Source: Flavitalea plasmicola (GTDB lineage Bacteria; Bacteroidota; Bacteroidia; Chitinophagales; Chitinophagaceae). From it: a stretch of DNA of 64,000 nucleotides. Both the position numbers and the translations under genes were made by a program. The notes beneath the pieces are model-generated. The model searched no databases. It was not told where the DNA came from and saw only the letters and a list, made by a program, of their open reading frames with translations. Shown in pieces: positions 51,722 to 60,374 of this stretch (its first letter is position 1; each line of letters opens with the position of its first letter). The stretch covers positions 682,001 through 746,000 of the forward strand of contig NZ_JAUOTO010000006.1 of NCBI RefSeq assembly GCF_030546645.1, given 5' to 3'.

Positions 51722-54700
51722 CTCCTTCTTCCATTTGCGGCCAGTATTTCTTATACGCCCAGGCAAAGATCAGGGGAAAGACCAGCAGGGAGAAAAGCAT
51801 GGCGCATACAATGCCGCCAATGACCACCCGTGCCAGCGGCCGGGAACTCTCCGAACCTATACCAGTGGAGAGGGCCGCAGGGAAGAGGCCAATGGCTGCC
51901 ATCAGGGCGGTCATCATCACCGGCCGGATCCTGGAATTCACACCGAGACGAATAGCCGTATACAGAGAGCTGCCCTGGCCTTTTAAAGCCTCAAGGTTTT
52001 GTTTAAAAACAGTGATCAGCAGTACGCCATCCTGGATACAGATACCGAAGAGGGCAATAAACCCGATGCCGGCCGAAATGCTGAAATGGGTGCCGGTTAT
52101 CAGTAGGGCGAAGATGCCTCCCACAATGGCGAAAGGGACGTTGAGAAAGACCAGGGCAGCATCTTTTAGATTGCCAAACATGACAAATAACAGGATAAAG
52201 ATCAGGACAAGGGCGATTGGTACTACTTGGGCAAGCCTGTTCTCCGCGCGGCGCTGATTTTCAAAATCTCCCTGCCACACCATGGAATAGCCTTTTCTGA
52301 GGCTTACATTTTTGTTCACCTTTTCCTGAGCCTCTGCAATGGTGCTGCCCATGTCCCTGCCCCGCACAGAGAATTTCAATGCTGCATACCGCTGGTTATC
52401 ATCCCTGAAAATAAGACAGGGTGCCGTTTTTTTTGTTATAGTGGCTATCTCGCGGATAGGAACCTTTGAGCCATTTTGCGTGGGAACAAGTATGTCACCG
52501 ATGTCCTTGGCGTTCTTCCGGAAAGCTTCAGGCAGACGGACGCGAATATCGAATTTTTTTATGCCCTCGTAGAGCTGTGTTGCCGCCTTGCCACCGATGG
52601 CCATTTCAATAACCGCATTGGCATCTGCCGTAGCCACTCCGTAAAGGGCCATTTTTGACTGATCCAGCTCGATGTCCAGTTCCGGCTGGCCAATATTCCT
52701 TATCACACCCAGATCTTCTATACCCTTGACATTTTTCAGGATGCCACCTACCTCCGTTACTTTATTCTCCATATAACCGAGCGAGTCTCCGAATACTTTT
52801 ACACATATTGAACCTTTGACGCCGGATACGGCTTCCTCTACATTGTCCATGATAGGCTGGGAGAAATTGAGATCGACGCCCGGGATTACACGCAGCTTTT
52901 CCTGCATTTGTGCGATCAGACCTTCCTTGCTGATCTCGTGCTTCCAGTTTTCTTCCGGAAGGAGGATGACGTCGAATTCATTGTTATAGAACCCGGTGAC
53001 ATCCGTGCCATCATCGGGCCGACCTGTCTGCGACGCAATGCTTTTCACCTGGGGGAACTGCATAAGGATACCCCGGATCTGGTCCGCCACTTCGTTGGAT
53101 TTTTCCAGGGAGATACTGTAAGGCAGCTGCGCCCGTATCCAGATGGACCCTTCGTCCAGCTCAGGCAGGAACTCACTGCCGAGGAAGTTAAAGCTGTAAA
53201 GGCCTGCCACGACGACCAGGCAGGAAATGACCAAGGCAATCCTCCGATGCCTGAACACATATTGGAAGGCGTTCAGCATGGCGGCCGTGAGAAAATGCAC
53301 AAAAGGGTTTCGCTTTTCATGGACGTTCTTCCGGAGGAGCAGATTGATCAGCACAGGCACCAACGTCAAGGTAGTGATGAGGGCGCCCAGCAACGCGAAG
53401 CCCAGGGTATAGGCCAGGGGAGAGAACATCTTCCCTTCAACTTTCTGGAATGCAAAAATGGGAAGAAGCCCTGTAATGATAATTGCTTTGGCAAAGAAGA
53501 TGGCTTTGCCCAGTTCCGTACCTTTGTTTTTGATAAGCCCCAGTTTGCTGAGCCGGTTGAATTTTGTCATCCCGGCTTCCAAAGCCTTGTGATGCAGGGC
53601 GACAAATAATCCTTCCACCATCACCACGGCCCCGTCAATGATAATGCCGAAGTCCACGGCGCCCAACGACAGCAGGTTAGCGGACATGCCCATAAGGTGC
53701 AGGCAGATAAAGGAAAAAAGCAACGCTATCGGTATAATGATGGATACGATCAGCGTGGTGCGCCAGTTGAACATGAACAGGGAGACTAGTAACGTTACCA
53801 GAAGAATGCCTTCCACCAGGTTGTGGAGCACAGTGTGCGTGGCATAGCCGATGAGATCTTCTCTATTGTAGTAAGGGACGATCTTAGTGTCGTAAGGCAG
53901 CACTCTTTTATTGATCCTGTCGATCCTTTCTTTGAGCGCACGGATCACTTCCCCCGCATTTTCTCCCTTTCGCATCAGGACAATGGCCTCTACAACATCT
54001 TTTTGCTCTTTTATAATCCTTTTGCGATTCTCCAACTGTGCATCAGACCGGCCTACCTGCCCCAATCTTGGCTGGTTGGAGATCTCTACTTCGGCAACAT
54101 CTTTCACGAGTATAGGTATGCCATTGAGGTTTTGGACGATGATATTCTTTATTTCATTGATGTCGTTGAGCAGGCCGATGCCCCTGACTACATATGCCTG
54201 AGAATTGTCGACGACCACGTCGCCCCCGATGTTGATATTGCTCCGGTTGACGGCATTATAGACGTCCAGCGCGGAGATGCCCAGGTCGGCCAGCTTCAGT
54301 GGGTTCGCCTTTATTTCATAGGCCTTCACCTTTCCTCCGAAACTTACGATGTCGGCCACCCCTGGTACAGAACGTAGTTCCCTGTCCACTGTCCAATCCT
54401 GCATAGTCTTCAGTTCCCGGGGATCACGAATGTCGCTCTCCAGCGTATACCGGAATATTTCACCGGTGGGACCCGTTGGAGGCTGCACCTGCGGGCTGAT
54501 ATTTTCCGGCAGTGTAAGGTTCACCAGCATATTATTCACCTGCGTTCGGGCATAGTTATCCGGCACACCATCTTCGAAGATCAATTTCACCATTGAAAGA
54601 CCGAATATGCTGGTAGATCGAAGGCTGGTCTTCTTTTGCACCGGGTTGAGCGCTATTTCAATGGGAATGGTTACGAATTTCTCGACCTCTTCGGCGCTCC

Positions 54701-54875
54701 TTCCCGGCCATTGCGTGATGAGGGTTATCTCGGTATTGGTCACGTCCGGAAAAGCTTCGATGGACATGTTCTGGAAAATGATGACCCCCGCTATCACCAT
54801 CAGCAGTGTTGCGAAGAAGATAAAATACTTATTCTTTAGCGAAAAGGCCAGTATCCGCTTGAGGAGCTTATTCAT
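51693..54875 (-). CDS. CzcA/CusA family heavy-metal efflux RND pump
   Basis: 1060 residues from ATG 54875 (MNKLLKRILAFSLKNKYFIFF). RND layout with 12 helices and two large periplasmic loops. The TM4 proton-relay motif GAVDFGIIIDGAVVMVEGLF with DFG...DGA...E matches the divalent-metal CzcA type rather than CusA. It exports metal ions from periplasm or cytoplasm with a membrane-fusion protein and an outer-membrane channel, neither of which is encoded next to it. It lacks the C-terminal TolC-like fusion that some Bacteroidetes CzcA proteins have. Probably follows the small secreted protein gene in one operon. Confidence 0.92.
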   Translation of the reverse strand: MNKLLKRILAFSLKNKYFIFFATLLMVIAGVIIFQNMSIEAFPDVTNTEITLITQWPGRSAEEVEKFVTIPIEIALNPVQKKTSLRSTSIFGLSMVKLIFEDGVPDNYARTQVNNMLVNLTLPENISPQVQPPTGPTGEIFRYTLESDIRDPRELKTMQDWTVDRELRSVPGVADIVSFGGKVKAYEIKANPLKLADLGISALDVYNAVNRSNINIGGDVVVDNSQAYVVRGIGLLNDINEIKNIIVQNLNGIPILVKDVAEVEISNQPRLGQVGRSDAQLENRKRIIKEQKDVVEAIVLMRKGENAGEVIRALKERIDRINKRVLPYDTKIVPYYNREDLIGYATHTVLHNLVEGILLVTLLVSLFMFNWRTTLIVSIIIPIALLFSFICLHLMGMSANLLSLGAVDFGIIIDGAVVMVEGLFVALHHKALEAGMTKFNRLSKLGLIKNKGTELGKAIFFAKAIIITGLLPIFAFQKVEGKMFSPLAYTLGFALLGALITTLTLVPVLINLLLRKNVHEKRNPFVHFLTAAMLNAFQYVFRHRRIALVISCLVVVAGLYSFNFLGSEFLPELDEGSIWIRAQLPYSISLEKSNEVADQIRGILMQFPQVKSIASQTGRPDDGTDVTGFYNNEFDVILLPEENWKHEISKEGLIAQMQEKLRVIPGVDLNFSQPIMDNVEEAVSGVKGSICVKVFGDSLGYMENKVTEVGGILKNVKGIEDLGVIRNIGQPELDIELDQSKMALYGVATADANAVIEMAIGGKAATQLYEGIKKFDIRVRLPEAFRKNAKDIGDILVPTQNGSKVPIREIATITKKTAPCLIFRDDNQRYAALKFSVRGRDMGSTIAEAQEKVNKNVSLRKGYSMVWQGDFENQRRAENRLAQVVPIALVLIFILLFVMFGNLKDAALVFLNVPFAIVGGIFALLITGTHFSISAGIGFIALFGICIQDGVLLITVFKQNLEALKGQGSSLYTAIRLGVNSRIRPVMMTALMAAIGLFPAALSTGIGSESSRPLARVVIGGIVCAMLFSLLVFPLIFAWAYKKYWPQMEEGVTNQRSAPR

Positions 54876-54965
54876 AGTAGCATTTTTTGTAACAGGCAGC
54901 AGACTGCGCATAGATGGTACGCAGGCTGCCACAGCATCAATGAGAAAATTGAAAAAATAAAAAGG

Positions 54966-55355
54966 TCATAACCACCAGGAGCATTCCGGCGGAGGCGAGA
55001 GTATCTCAATGCATGCGGAAAGGAAAGAGGAGGCCAGCTTTTTCTGATGGACGGAGGAGGCACACAGACAGGAAGGGGGCAGAACGGGAAAGCCATGCCG
55101 CATATCTGTATGCCATGCGAAATTTTTATTAAGCCCCTTAAGATTTATAGTGTGAGCGTAAGTAAATGCGTCCTGGTTCCCTTTTTTCCATTCAACTACC
55201 CATTCCACGATCGTTTCAGTGGGATCGCAAACGAGCCGAAGGTTCGTTGCCATATTGTAGTCAATGTAAGGTTCACTGCAAAGGCCAAGATTAAGCAGTT
55301 GCAATAAGAGGATACCGATCAGTAATTGCCGTGCTATGAATAAACGCTTTTTCAT
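54966..55355 (-). CDS. Small secreted protein upstream of the metal pump
   Basis: 129 residues from ATG 55355 (MKKRLFIARQLLIGILLLQL). Signal peptide with a cysteine near the cleavage region (LNLGLCSEP). The mature part starts with an acidic region (DPTETIVEWVVEWKKGNQDA) followed by a His-containing stretch (YAHTINLKG, FAWHTDMRHG) and a Cys-rich tail (PPSCLCASS). Not recognised, but similar short secreted proteins occur beside metal RND pumps in Bacteroidetes (recollection, not verified). An exact -7 box precedes it and cusA-like follows 90 bp downstream. Confidence 0.65.
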   Translation of the reverse strand: MKKRLFIARQLLIGILLLQLLNLGLCSEPYIDYNMATNLRLVCDPTETIVEWVVEWKKGNQDAFTYAHTINLKGLNKNFAWHTDMRHGFPVLPPSCLCASSVHQKKLASSFLSACIEILSPPPECSWWL

Positions 55356-55366
55356 TCCGGGAAGTG

Positions 55367-55374
55367 CAAAAATA
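55367..55374 (-). promoter_or_regulatory. -7 box of the small secreted protein/metal pump operon
   Basis: Minus-strand TATTTTTG, an exact TAnnTTTG match ending 11 nt before the ATG at 55355. The leader would be only a few nucleotides. No -33 element seen. Confidence 0.5.
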
Positions 55375-55437
55375 TTCCTTGCATATCGCACGGGATGTTA
55401 ATGCGGATTTAACAGGTTGTTAAAGGAGGCGGCTAAC

Positions 55438-56532
55438 TTATCTCGGCTTGTACTTCGCCTCTTCAAAGATCCGGCGAACAGGCGTCCGCATCAATGCTTC
55501 CGGGGTGATATCACCGTGCACCTGCAGGTATTTCTTCACGATCTGCCAGCCTACCCAGGCGCCGATATTACCAGGTGAAGTGTCCGGCATTCCCAGAGTC
55601 TTAGGACCATCGCCTACGTAATTTTTGATGATGTCGGGGTCCAGCGTGTACAGGTCCGTATTTTGCAGGAAAAAATTCCAGATGTCGGATTCATGGGAGT
55701 TACACCAGTTCAGCTGTGACTGGGTAAAACCTGTGCGAATACTGTCCGCGATGGCAGGTTGTAACTCTCCGGCCAGCCACCAATACTTTCCTTTGATGAT
55801 CATTTGGTCCAGCAGAGGACGACCTTCGCTGCTGTCGGGAAAGATGTCCTGCGCAAGGGCTGTAAGACAATTGGGAATGATATATTCTGGCTCAAATCGC
55901 CGGGTGATATAGGTGGGGTAATGGTCCTGTCCGGCATAGAAGGACGCATCTTTTCCTGCATAGGATTGGAGACCGATAGCCAGCGTATACTGGGTGATGG
56001 CCACACCAGGGCCGTCAAAAGGACCAATAAAAGATACGACCCTGGGAGGCAGATTATAACGGGGGAAATAATACTTTATGTAACGGAAGGATTCGGTCAG
56101 CTGCCGCTCCAGCCAGTCCAACCGGGCATATTTCTTTTCCAGCGAATCCTTTACGGGCAGATAGCTGACCAGGAACTGCCGGCTGGCCACAAATGCCACC
56201 CTACTGGTGTCGGACAGGGGGCCGGCACCTAATATATTACCTACAAAATCTCCTGTGAAATAAGGATACTCCTGGTCCAGGCGATGAAGGCCAGGGACAA
56301 TATTATTGGAGTCCAGGGAAAACCAGGCGGTGTCATAGCGGATGATCCGGACTTCCTTGACCTTTACGCCCGAGACATCGGGTCCCTTGTCGCCATGACC
56401 GCAGGAAGCCAGTAAGAAGCTGAGGATAAAGGCCAGGGCAACCAGGGCCAGGTTGAGGCTTCGGGGGAAAGGACGGTGTTCAGGAACAGGCACTTGTGAA
56501 GCTTGAGTGGTAGTAAGCGAATGGTTCTTCAT
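55438..56532 (-). CDS. gldB: Gliding motility lipoprotein GldB
   Basis: 364 residues from ATG 56532 (MKNHSLTTTQASQVP); the frame reaches 56580 over nadE's start and that part is not family-like. A hydrophobic segment ends in the lipobox FLLASC, followed by GHGDKGPDVSGV. Body motifs of GldB: RYDTAWFSLDSNNI, GPFDGPGVAITQYTLAIGL and WWLAGELQPAIADSIRTGF. GldB is a membrane lipoprotein needed for gliding and type IX-linked functions in Flavobacterium. nadE is divergent, as in related genomes; gldC is not adjacent. Confidence 0.9.
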   Translation of the reverse strand: MKNHSLTTTQASQVPVPEHRPFPRSLNLALVALAFILSFLLASCGHGDKGPDVSGVKVKEVRIIRYDTAWFSLDSNNIVPGLHRLDQEYPYFTGDFVGNILGAGPLSDTSRVAFVASRQFLVSYLPVKDSLEKKYARLDWLERQLTESFRYIKYYFPRYNLPPRVVSFIGPFDGPGVAITQYTLAIGLQSYAGKDASFYAGQDHYPTYITRRFEPEYIIPNCLTALAQDIFPDSSEGRPLLDQMIIKGKYWWLAGELQPAIADSIRTGFTQSQLNWCNSHESDIWNFFLQNTDLYTLDPDIIKNYVGDGPKTLGMPDTSPGNIGAWVGWQIVKKYLQVHGDITPEALMRTPVRRIFEEAKYKPR

Positions 56533-56566
56533 ACTGCGAAATAACGTGAATGCAGTGAGATTAGTG

Positions 56567-56574
56567 TAAATTTG
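56567..56574 (+). promoter_or_regulatory. -7 box almost touching the nadE start (near-leaderless)
   Basis: TAAATTTG, exact TAnnTTTG, ends 4 nt before the ATG at 56579. With the usual 5-7 nt from box to transcription start, the mRNA would begin at or within the start codon. Confidence 0.5.
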
Positions 56575-56578
56575 TACC

Positions 56579-58417
56579 ATGAAGATCGCAATGGCCCAAC
56601 AAAATTATCACGTCGGTAATTTTGAAGAAAATACCCGCAAGATCATAGACGCCATCCGGCAGGCCAAACAGTCGGGTGCAGACCTGGTTGTGTTTACCGA
56701 GCTGTCCGTCTGTGGCTACCCGCCCCGGGATTTCCTGGAATTCGAGGATTTCATCGCGCAATGCTATGCTTCCGTGGACCGTATCCGGGAGGAGGCCGAC
56801 ACCATCGGCGTCATCGTTGGATCCCCGGCACGCAATACGGACCCGCTAGGGAAAGACCTTTTCAATGCCGCCTGGTTCCTTTTTGAGAAGGAAGTTAAAG
56901 GCATAGCCCATAAGACCTGTTTACCCACTTACGATGTGTTTGATGAATACCGCTATTTCGAGCCGGGATATGAGTGGAAAGTGATCCCTTTCAAAGGGAA
57001 GAAAATAGCCCTCACCATTTGTGAGGACATCTGGAACCTGGGTGATAATCCTTTGTATAGGGTCTGTCCAATGGATCAGCTGATAGGACAGGAGCCGGAC
57101 CTGATGATCAATATCTCCGCCAGTCCTTTCGATTATGATCATGATGAGGATCGCAAAGAAGTAGTGCGGCAGAATGTACTGAAATACAAGATACCCATGT
57201 ACTATTGTAATGCCGTAGGCTCTCAGACGGAGATCGTTTTCGACGGAGGTAGCCTGGTATATGATGCAAAGGGAAGATTGGTAAAGGAATTGAAATACTT
57301 TGAAGAGGACCTGGCAGTGATAGATTTGCCCGCTCCCGTACCCCCGCTGTTTGAAGAGCTGCTCCCCGGCTTCTCTATCCCCATTCATTCGGAAGAGGCG
57401 GGAGATGATGACCTGACTGCACCCACTGGAAAACCCTCTGTACCAGGAGTGGCAACGACCACTACGGATGCGCCGGCAGGCAGCGCTGCCGGGGAGTCCA
57501 CCTTGTTCGATAAAGAAATGCGCGTATCCAGGCTGAAAGATCCCAACAAGGTCATCGAATACCTGGTAGATCAGGAAAATATCAGGGAGATCCACCAGGC
57601 CCTCATACTGGGAATCCGGGACTATTTTTCCAAGATGGGCTTTGCCAAAGCCATCCTTGGGAGCAGCGGCGGCATTGACAGCGCCGTCACCCTGGCCCTG
57701 GCCTGCGAGGCACTGGGGAAGGACAACGTGCGGGCCATTCTATTGCCTTCTCCTTACTCCACCTCCCATTCTGTCAGCGACGCGGAACAGTTATCCCGCA
57801 AACTGGGCAACCCCTATGACATTATTCCGATCAGGGAAGTGTACGAGTCATTGTTGCATACGCTGGAGCCGGTGTTTAAAGGCACAGCCTTCGGCCTCGC
57901 AGAGGAAAATTTACAAAGCCGGACCAGGGGCAACATCCTCATGGCCATCGCCAATAAATTCGGTTATATACTTCTGAATACTTCGAATAAGAGCGAGCTC
58001 TCTACAGGCTATGGAACGCTCTATGGCGACATGGCCGGCGGCCTCAGCGTGCTGGGTGACGTATACAAGCTGCAGGTATATGCGTTGGCCAGGTATATCA
58101 ATCGCAACGGAGAGATCATCCCCGCCAATATCCTGGAGAAAGCGCCTTCCGCCGAACTACGGCCCGATCAAAAGGACAGCGATAGTCTCCCCGAATACGA
58201 TGTGCTCGACAAAGTGTTGTATCAGTATATCGAGCGGCGGAAAGGTCCCAAAGAGATCATTGCCATGGGTATCGATGAAGCCCTGGTGAGAAGAGTGCTG
58301 CGGCTGGTGAACACCAATGAATATAAACGCAATCAATTCTGCCCCATCATTCGCGTGAGCAGCAAAGCCTTTGGCGTAGGCCGCCGTATGCCCATCGTGG
58401 GGAAATATCTCTCCTAA
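56579..58417 (+). CDS. nadE: Glutamine-dependent NAD+ synthetase
   Basis: 612 residues. The N-terminal nitrilase-like glutaminase domain keeps the triad Glu41 (FTELSVCGYP), Lys112 (AHKTCLP) and Cys148 (LTICEDIWN). The C-terminal ammonia-dependent synthetase has the P-loop LGSSGGIDSAVTLALA at 360-375 and NKSELSTGYGTLYGDMAGG. A low-complexity Thr/Ala/Gly linker of about 40 residues joins them (near 275-310). It makes NAD from deamido-NAD with glutamine as nitrogen donor. Its last codons overlap the stop of the convergent lipocalin-like gene. Confidence 0.96.
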   Translation: MKIAMAQQNYHVGNFEENTRKIIDAIRQAKQSGADLVVFTELSVCGYPPRDFLEFEDFIAQCYASVDRIREEADTIGVIVGSPARNTDPLGKDLFNAAWFLFEKEVKGIAHKTCLPTYDVFDEYRYFEPGYEWKVIPFKGKKIALTICEDIWNLGDNPLYRVCPMDQLIGQEPDLMINISASPFDYDHDEDRKEVVRQNVLKYKIPMYYCNAVGSQTEIVFDGGSLVYDAKGRLVKELKYFEEDLAVIDLPAPVPPLFEELLPGFSIPIHSEEAGDDDLTAPTGKPSVPGVATTTTDAPAGSAAGESTLFDKEMRVSRLKDPNKVIEYLVDQENIREIHQALILGIRDYFSKMGFAKAILGSSGGIDSAVTLALACEALGKDNVRAILLPSPYSTSHSVSDAEQLSRKLGNPYDIIPIREVYESLLHTLEPVFKGTAFGLAEENLQSRTRGNILMAIANKFGYILLNTSNKSELSTGYGTLYGDMAGGLSVLGDVYKLQVYALARYINRNGEIIPANILEKAPSAELRPDQKDSDSLPEYDVLDKVLYQYIERRKGPKEIIAMGIDEALVRRVLRLVNTNEYKRNQFCPIIRVSSKAFGVGRRMPIVGKYLS

Positions 58418-58884
58418 TGTTTTAAAGAGAGCACATACCAGAATTTGATGCCTTGGAAGCTGGTGTCTTTATACACTGTTAGCTTCGTGTCAGTAAGCGT
58501 ACGTACTTTCAATCCTTGTGCCAATATGGGGTTGACATCGGATTTCAATACTGGGGGATTGCTGTTGGTAAGGCTCCATGAATAAGTGGCAGTTTGGGGA
58601 TCTGCACTGTTGCATTTCGTAGCGCCTTCATCCATCACCACCGTACTATCCTTGTTGAAAAGGTAAGTATTGTCCTTGAAACAGGCTTCCAGGCTAGGGT
58701 CTTCCTGGTCAATATTTCCATCATTATTCATGTCTATTCCGGCCGTGTCAAATTTCCAGACACTCTTGGTCAGCAAGGTTACATTGGCACTATTGCTGTC
58801 GGAATTACTTTTGCTGCAGGATGCCCAGTTAATTGCAAGGGTCAATAGCAGCAGGCAAGAGGCGGTCCATAGGAGTTTTTGCAT
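58414..58884 (-). CDS. Lipocalin-like lipoprotein 1 with EF-hand-like loop
   Basis: 156 residues from ATG 58884 (MQKLLWTASCLLLLTLAINW). Lipobox ends at Cys23 (NWASC). The mature part resembles lipocalin-like Bacteroidetes lipoproteins: LLTKSVWKFDTAG, then an acidic loop DMNNDGNIDQEDPSL (residues 51-65) like an EF-hand or dockerin calcium loop, YLFNKDSTVVMDEG and a terminal FWYVLSLKH. Two Cys (68, 88) may form a disulfide. One of three related genes in a row; function unknown. Confidence 0.75.
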   Translation of the reverse strand: MQKLLWTASCLLLLTLAINWASCSKSNSDSNSANVTLLTKSVWKFDTAGIDMNNDGNIDQEDPSLEACFKDNTYLFNKDSTVVMDEGATKCNSADPQTATYSWSLTNSNPPVLKSDVNPILAQGLKVRTLTDTKLTVYKDTSFQGIKFWYVLSLKH

Positions 58885-58983
58885 AAAATTGGACTTATAA
58901 TACATTGGTTATTAAAAACATATAAAATGCCGGAATTATTGTGTACATCCAGGGCAAAATAGGCAATTTTCGGGCCGTTTTTT

Positions 58984-59055
58984 AAGCTGCAAGCTGTTAG
59001 CCTCAAGCTACAAGCCAGGACTTAATTAAGCACTTGCAGCTTGTAGCTTGCAGCT
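58984..59055. repeat. Dispersed intergenic repeat, copy 2 (inverted pair)
   Basis: Two related halves in inverted orientation: 58984-59020 (AAGCTGCAAGCT ... CAAGCTACAAGCCAGGA) and 59033-59055, whose 23 nt are identical to 26765-26787. The ends AGCTGCAAGCT and AGCTTGCAGCT can pair, with CAAGCTACAAG/CTTGTAGCTTG inside. The pair forms a large hairpin just after the stop of the minus-strand lipocalin-like gene 2, followed by a short A/T-rich run, and may end its transcript. Confidence 0.7.
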
Positions 59056-59059
59056 GCGC

Positions 59060-59497
59060 TCAGTGCCTGAGAACGATGGTATACCGCGAGCTGACTCCTC
59101 CCAGCTTGTGATCGGCGTAGATGACCAGATGATCATTATTGAGCGTCTGGACCCGATAGTACTGATCCTGAAAATAAAGAAGGCTGTCTTTGTTTTGGAA
59201 CGACCAGAGAAAAGGAAGACTGTCCGGCCCTGGGTGATGCCGGGTCTTCGCCTTGCCATCCTTCATGGCGCCTGTGCCGTCCTTTCGGAAAACGATGGAG
59301 TAGTCTTTTTCGAAACCTATGATACGGGGATCAAGCGCATTAAAGCTGACCCCATCTTCATCGTCTGAATCAAAGGCGGCTTTTTCATATTTCCAGGGAG
59401 AGTGGGTTAGGAGTTCCATATCATGGCCGGAAGCGCCAGTGCAGCTACTCAGCGCAACGCTGGCTGAAAAAATTAATATGGTCCATTTCAACAACAT
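59060..59497 (-). CDS. Lipocalin-like lipoprotein 2 with acidic loop
   Basis: 145 residues, lipobox ALSSC with Cys19. The mature part parallels lipoprotein 1: ELLTHSPWKYEKAAF, an acidic loop DSDDEDGVSFNALDP (43-57), FEKDYSIVFRKDGTG and a terminal SRYTIVLRH. No cysteine pair here. It sits between the repeat pair and lipocalin-like gene 3 on the same strand. Possible calcium dependence is an inference from the loop. Confidence 0.75.
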   Translation of the reverse strand: MLLKWTILIFSASVALSSCTGASGHDMELLTHSPWKYEKAAFDSDDEDGVSFNALDPRIIGFEKDYSIVFRKDGTGAMKDGKAKTRHHPGPDSLPFLWSFQNKDSLLYFQDQYYRVQTLNNDHLVIYADHKLGGVSSRYTIVLRH

Positions 59498-59652
59498 GCT
59501 GCACGAATCTTTAGAAGGCCAGATAACCCCAAGGTTTAAACTGCCTGATTGGAAAGTTATTGCCCTATCCTGTTAAAAACCGATTAAAAGGGTGGTTTAC
59601 CACCAGTGGTAAAGACGGAATTTTGGTCCCAATGGTTGCTATTGCCTATTTA

Positions 59653-60144
59653 TTATCTATCCGGGAAAATTTCCCACATGGAAGTAATGGAAAAAGGCTG
59701 CGGGGAAAGCCTGGCAAAAGTGACTGTAGTCAGGACGGGGACTCCCTGGTCCTTTTCCGCGGTAGTGAGTACCTGCGTAGACCCGCTGAAACTCTTGATG
59801 GTGGCCTTATCGGCATAGTCGGTGCCAGGGCTTTGGATAAGCAAATTGCCCTTGACGGTAAATTTGGCGGAGTAGTCGCCTCCGGAGGCGCATTGGATCC
59901 CTGCATCGACAAATACAATGGTTGAATCTTCCTGCAGCTTCATGAGATCGTCTTTTTCGCAGGCATCCATTTGCGCCACATTATCAACGGTGATGCCGCT
60001 GGAGGTGGACGTTGAGGCGGTGAGTTTGTACGTTCCGGCCAATTGCTTGACGGTATAGGACTGTGCATCGTTCTTTTTACTGCAAACATTGATGATTTGG
60101 ACAACAGCGCCGGAAATAACAAAGAATAGTACGGTTTTTTTCAT
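59653..60144 (-). CDS. Lipocalin-like secreted protein 3
   Basis: 163 residues from ATG 60144 (MKKTVLFFVISGAVVQIINV); an ATG 15 codons upstream is not favoured. A signal peptide ends near Cys21 (IINVCSKKN), a weak lipobox. The body QLAGTYKLTASTSTSSG, MDACEKDDLMKLQEDSTIVF, GIQCASGGDYSAKF is close to the lipocalin-like family, with conserved Cys (about 61 and 80) as in protein 1. It lacks the acidic loop of proteins 1 and 2. Divergent from the MoxR operon. Confidence 0.75.
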   Translation of the reverse strand: MKKTVLFFVISGAVVQIINVCSKKNDAQSYTVKQLAGTYKLTASTSTSSGITVDNVAQMDACEKDDLMKLQEDSTIVFVDAGIQCASGGDYSAKFTVKGNLLIQSPGTDYADKATIKSFSGSTQVLTTAEKDQGVPVLTTVTFARLSPQPFSITSMWEIFPDR

Positions 60145-60374
60145 AAAGAATTGGGTTTGTTTAACAATTAGGAGCCCTCCATTACCCATTTCCGGGCTCG
60201 CATTATTGTTATGGAAACCTTGTTTTTAGGAGACTATTTGCCTTAAGCGGTCAAAAAATTAAAATATTGATTATCTGGCAAGCTACTTGCCCTGTGAAAG
60301 CGCTTTCTATCCGGTGATTAAGAACGCAATTTGTACGGATAGAATCGTTATTTTGCAACCTTAATATTAGTAAT

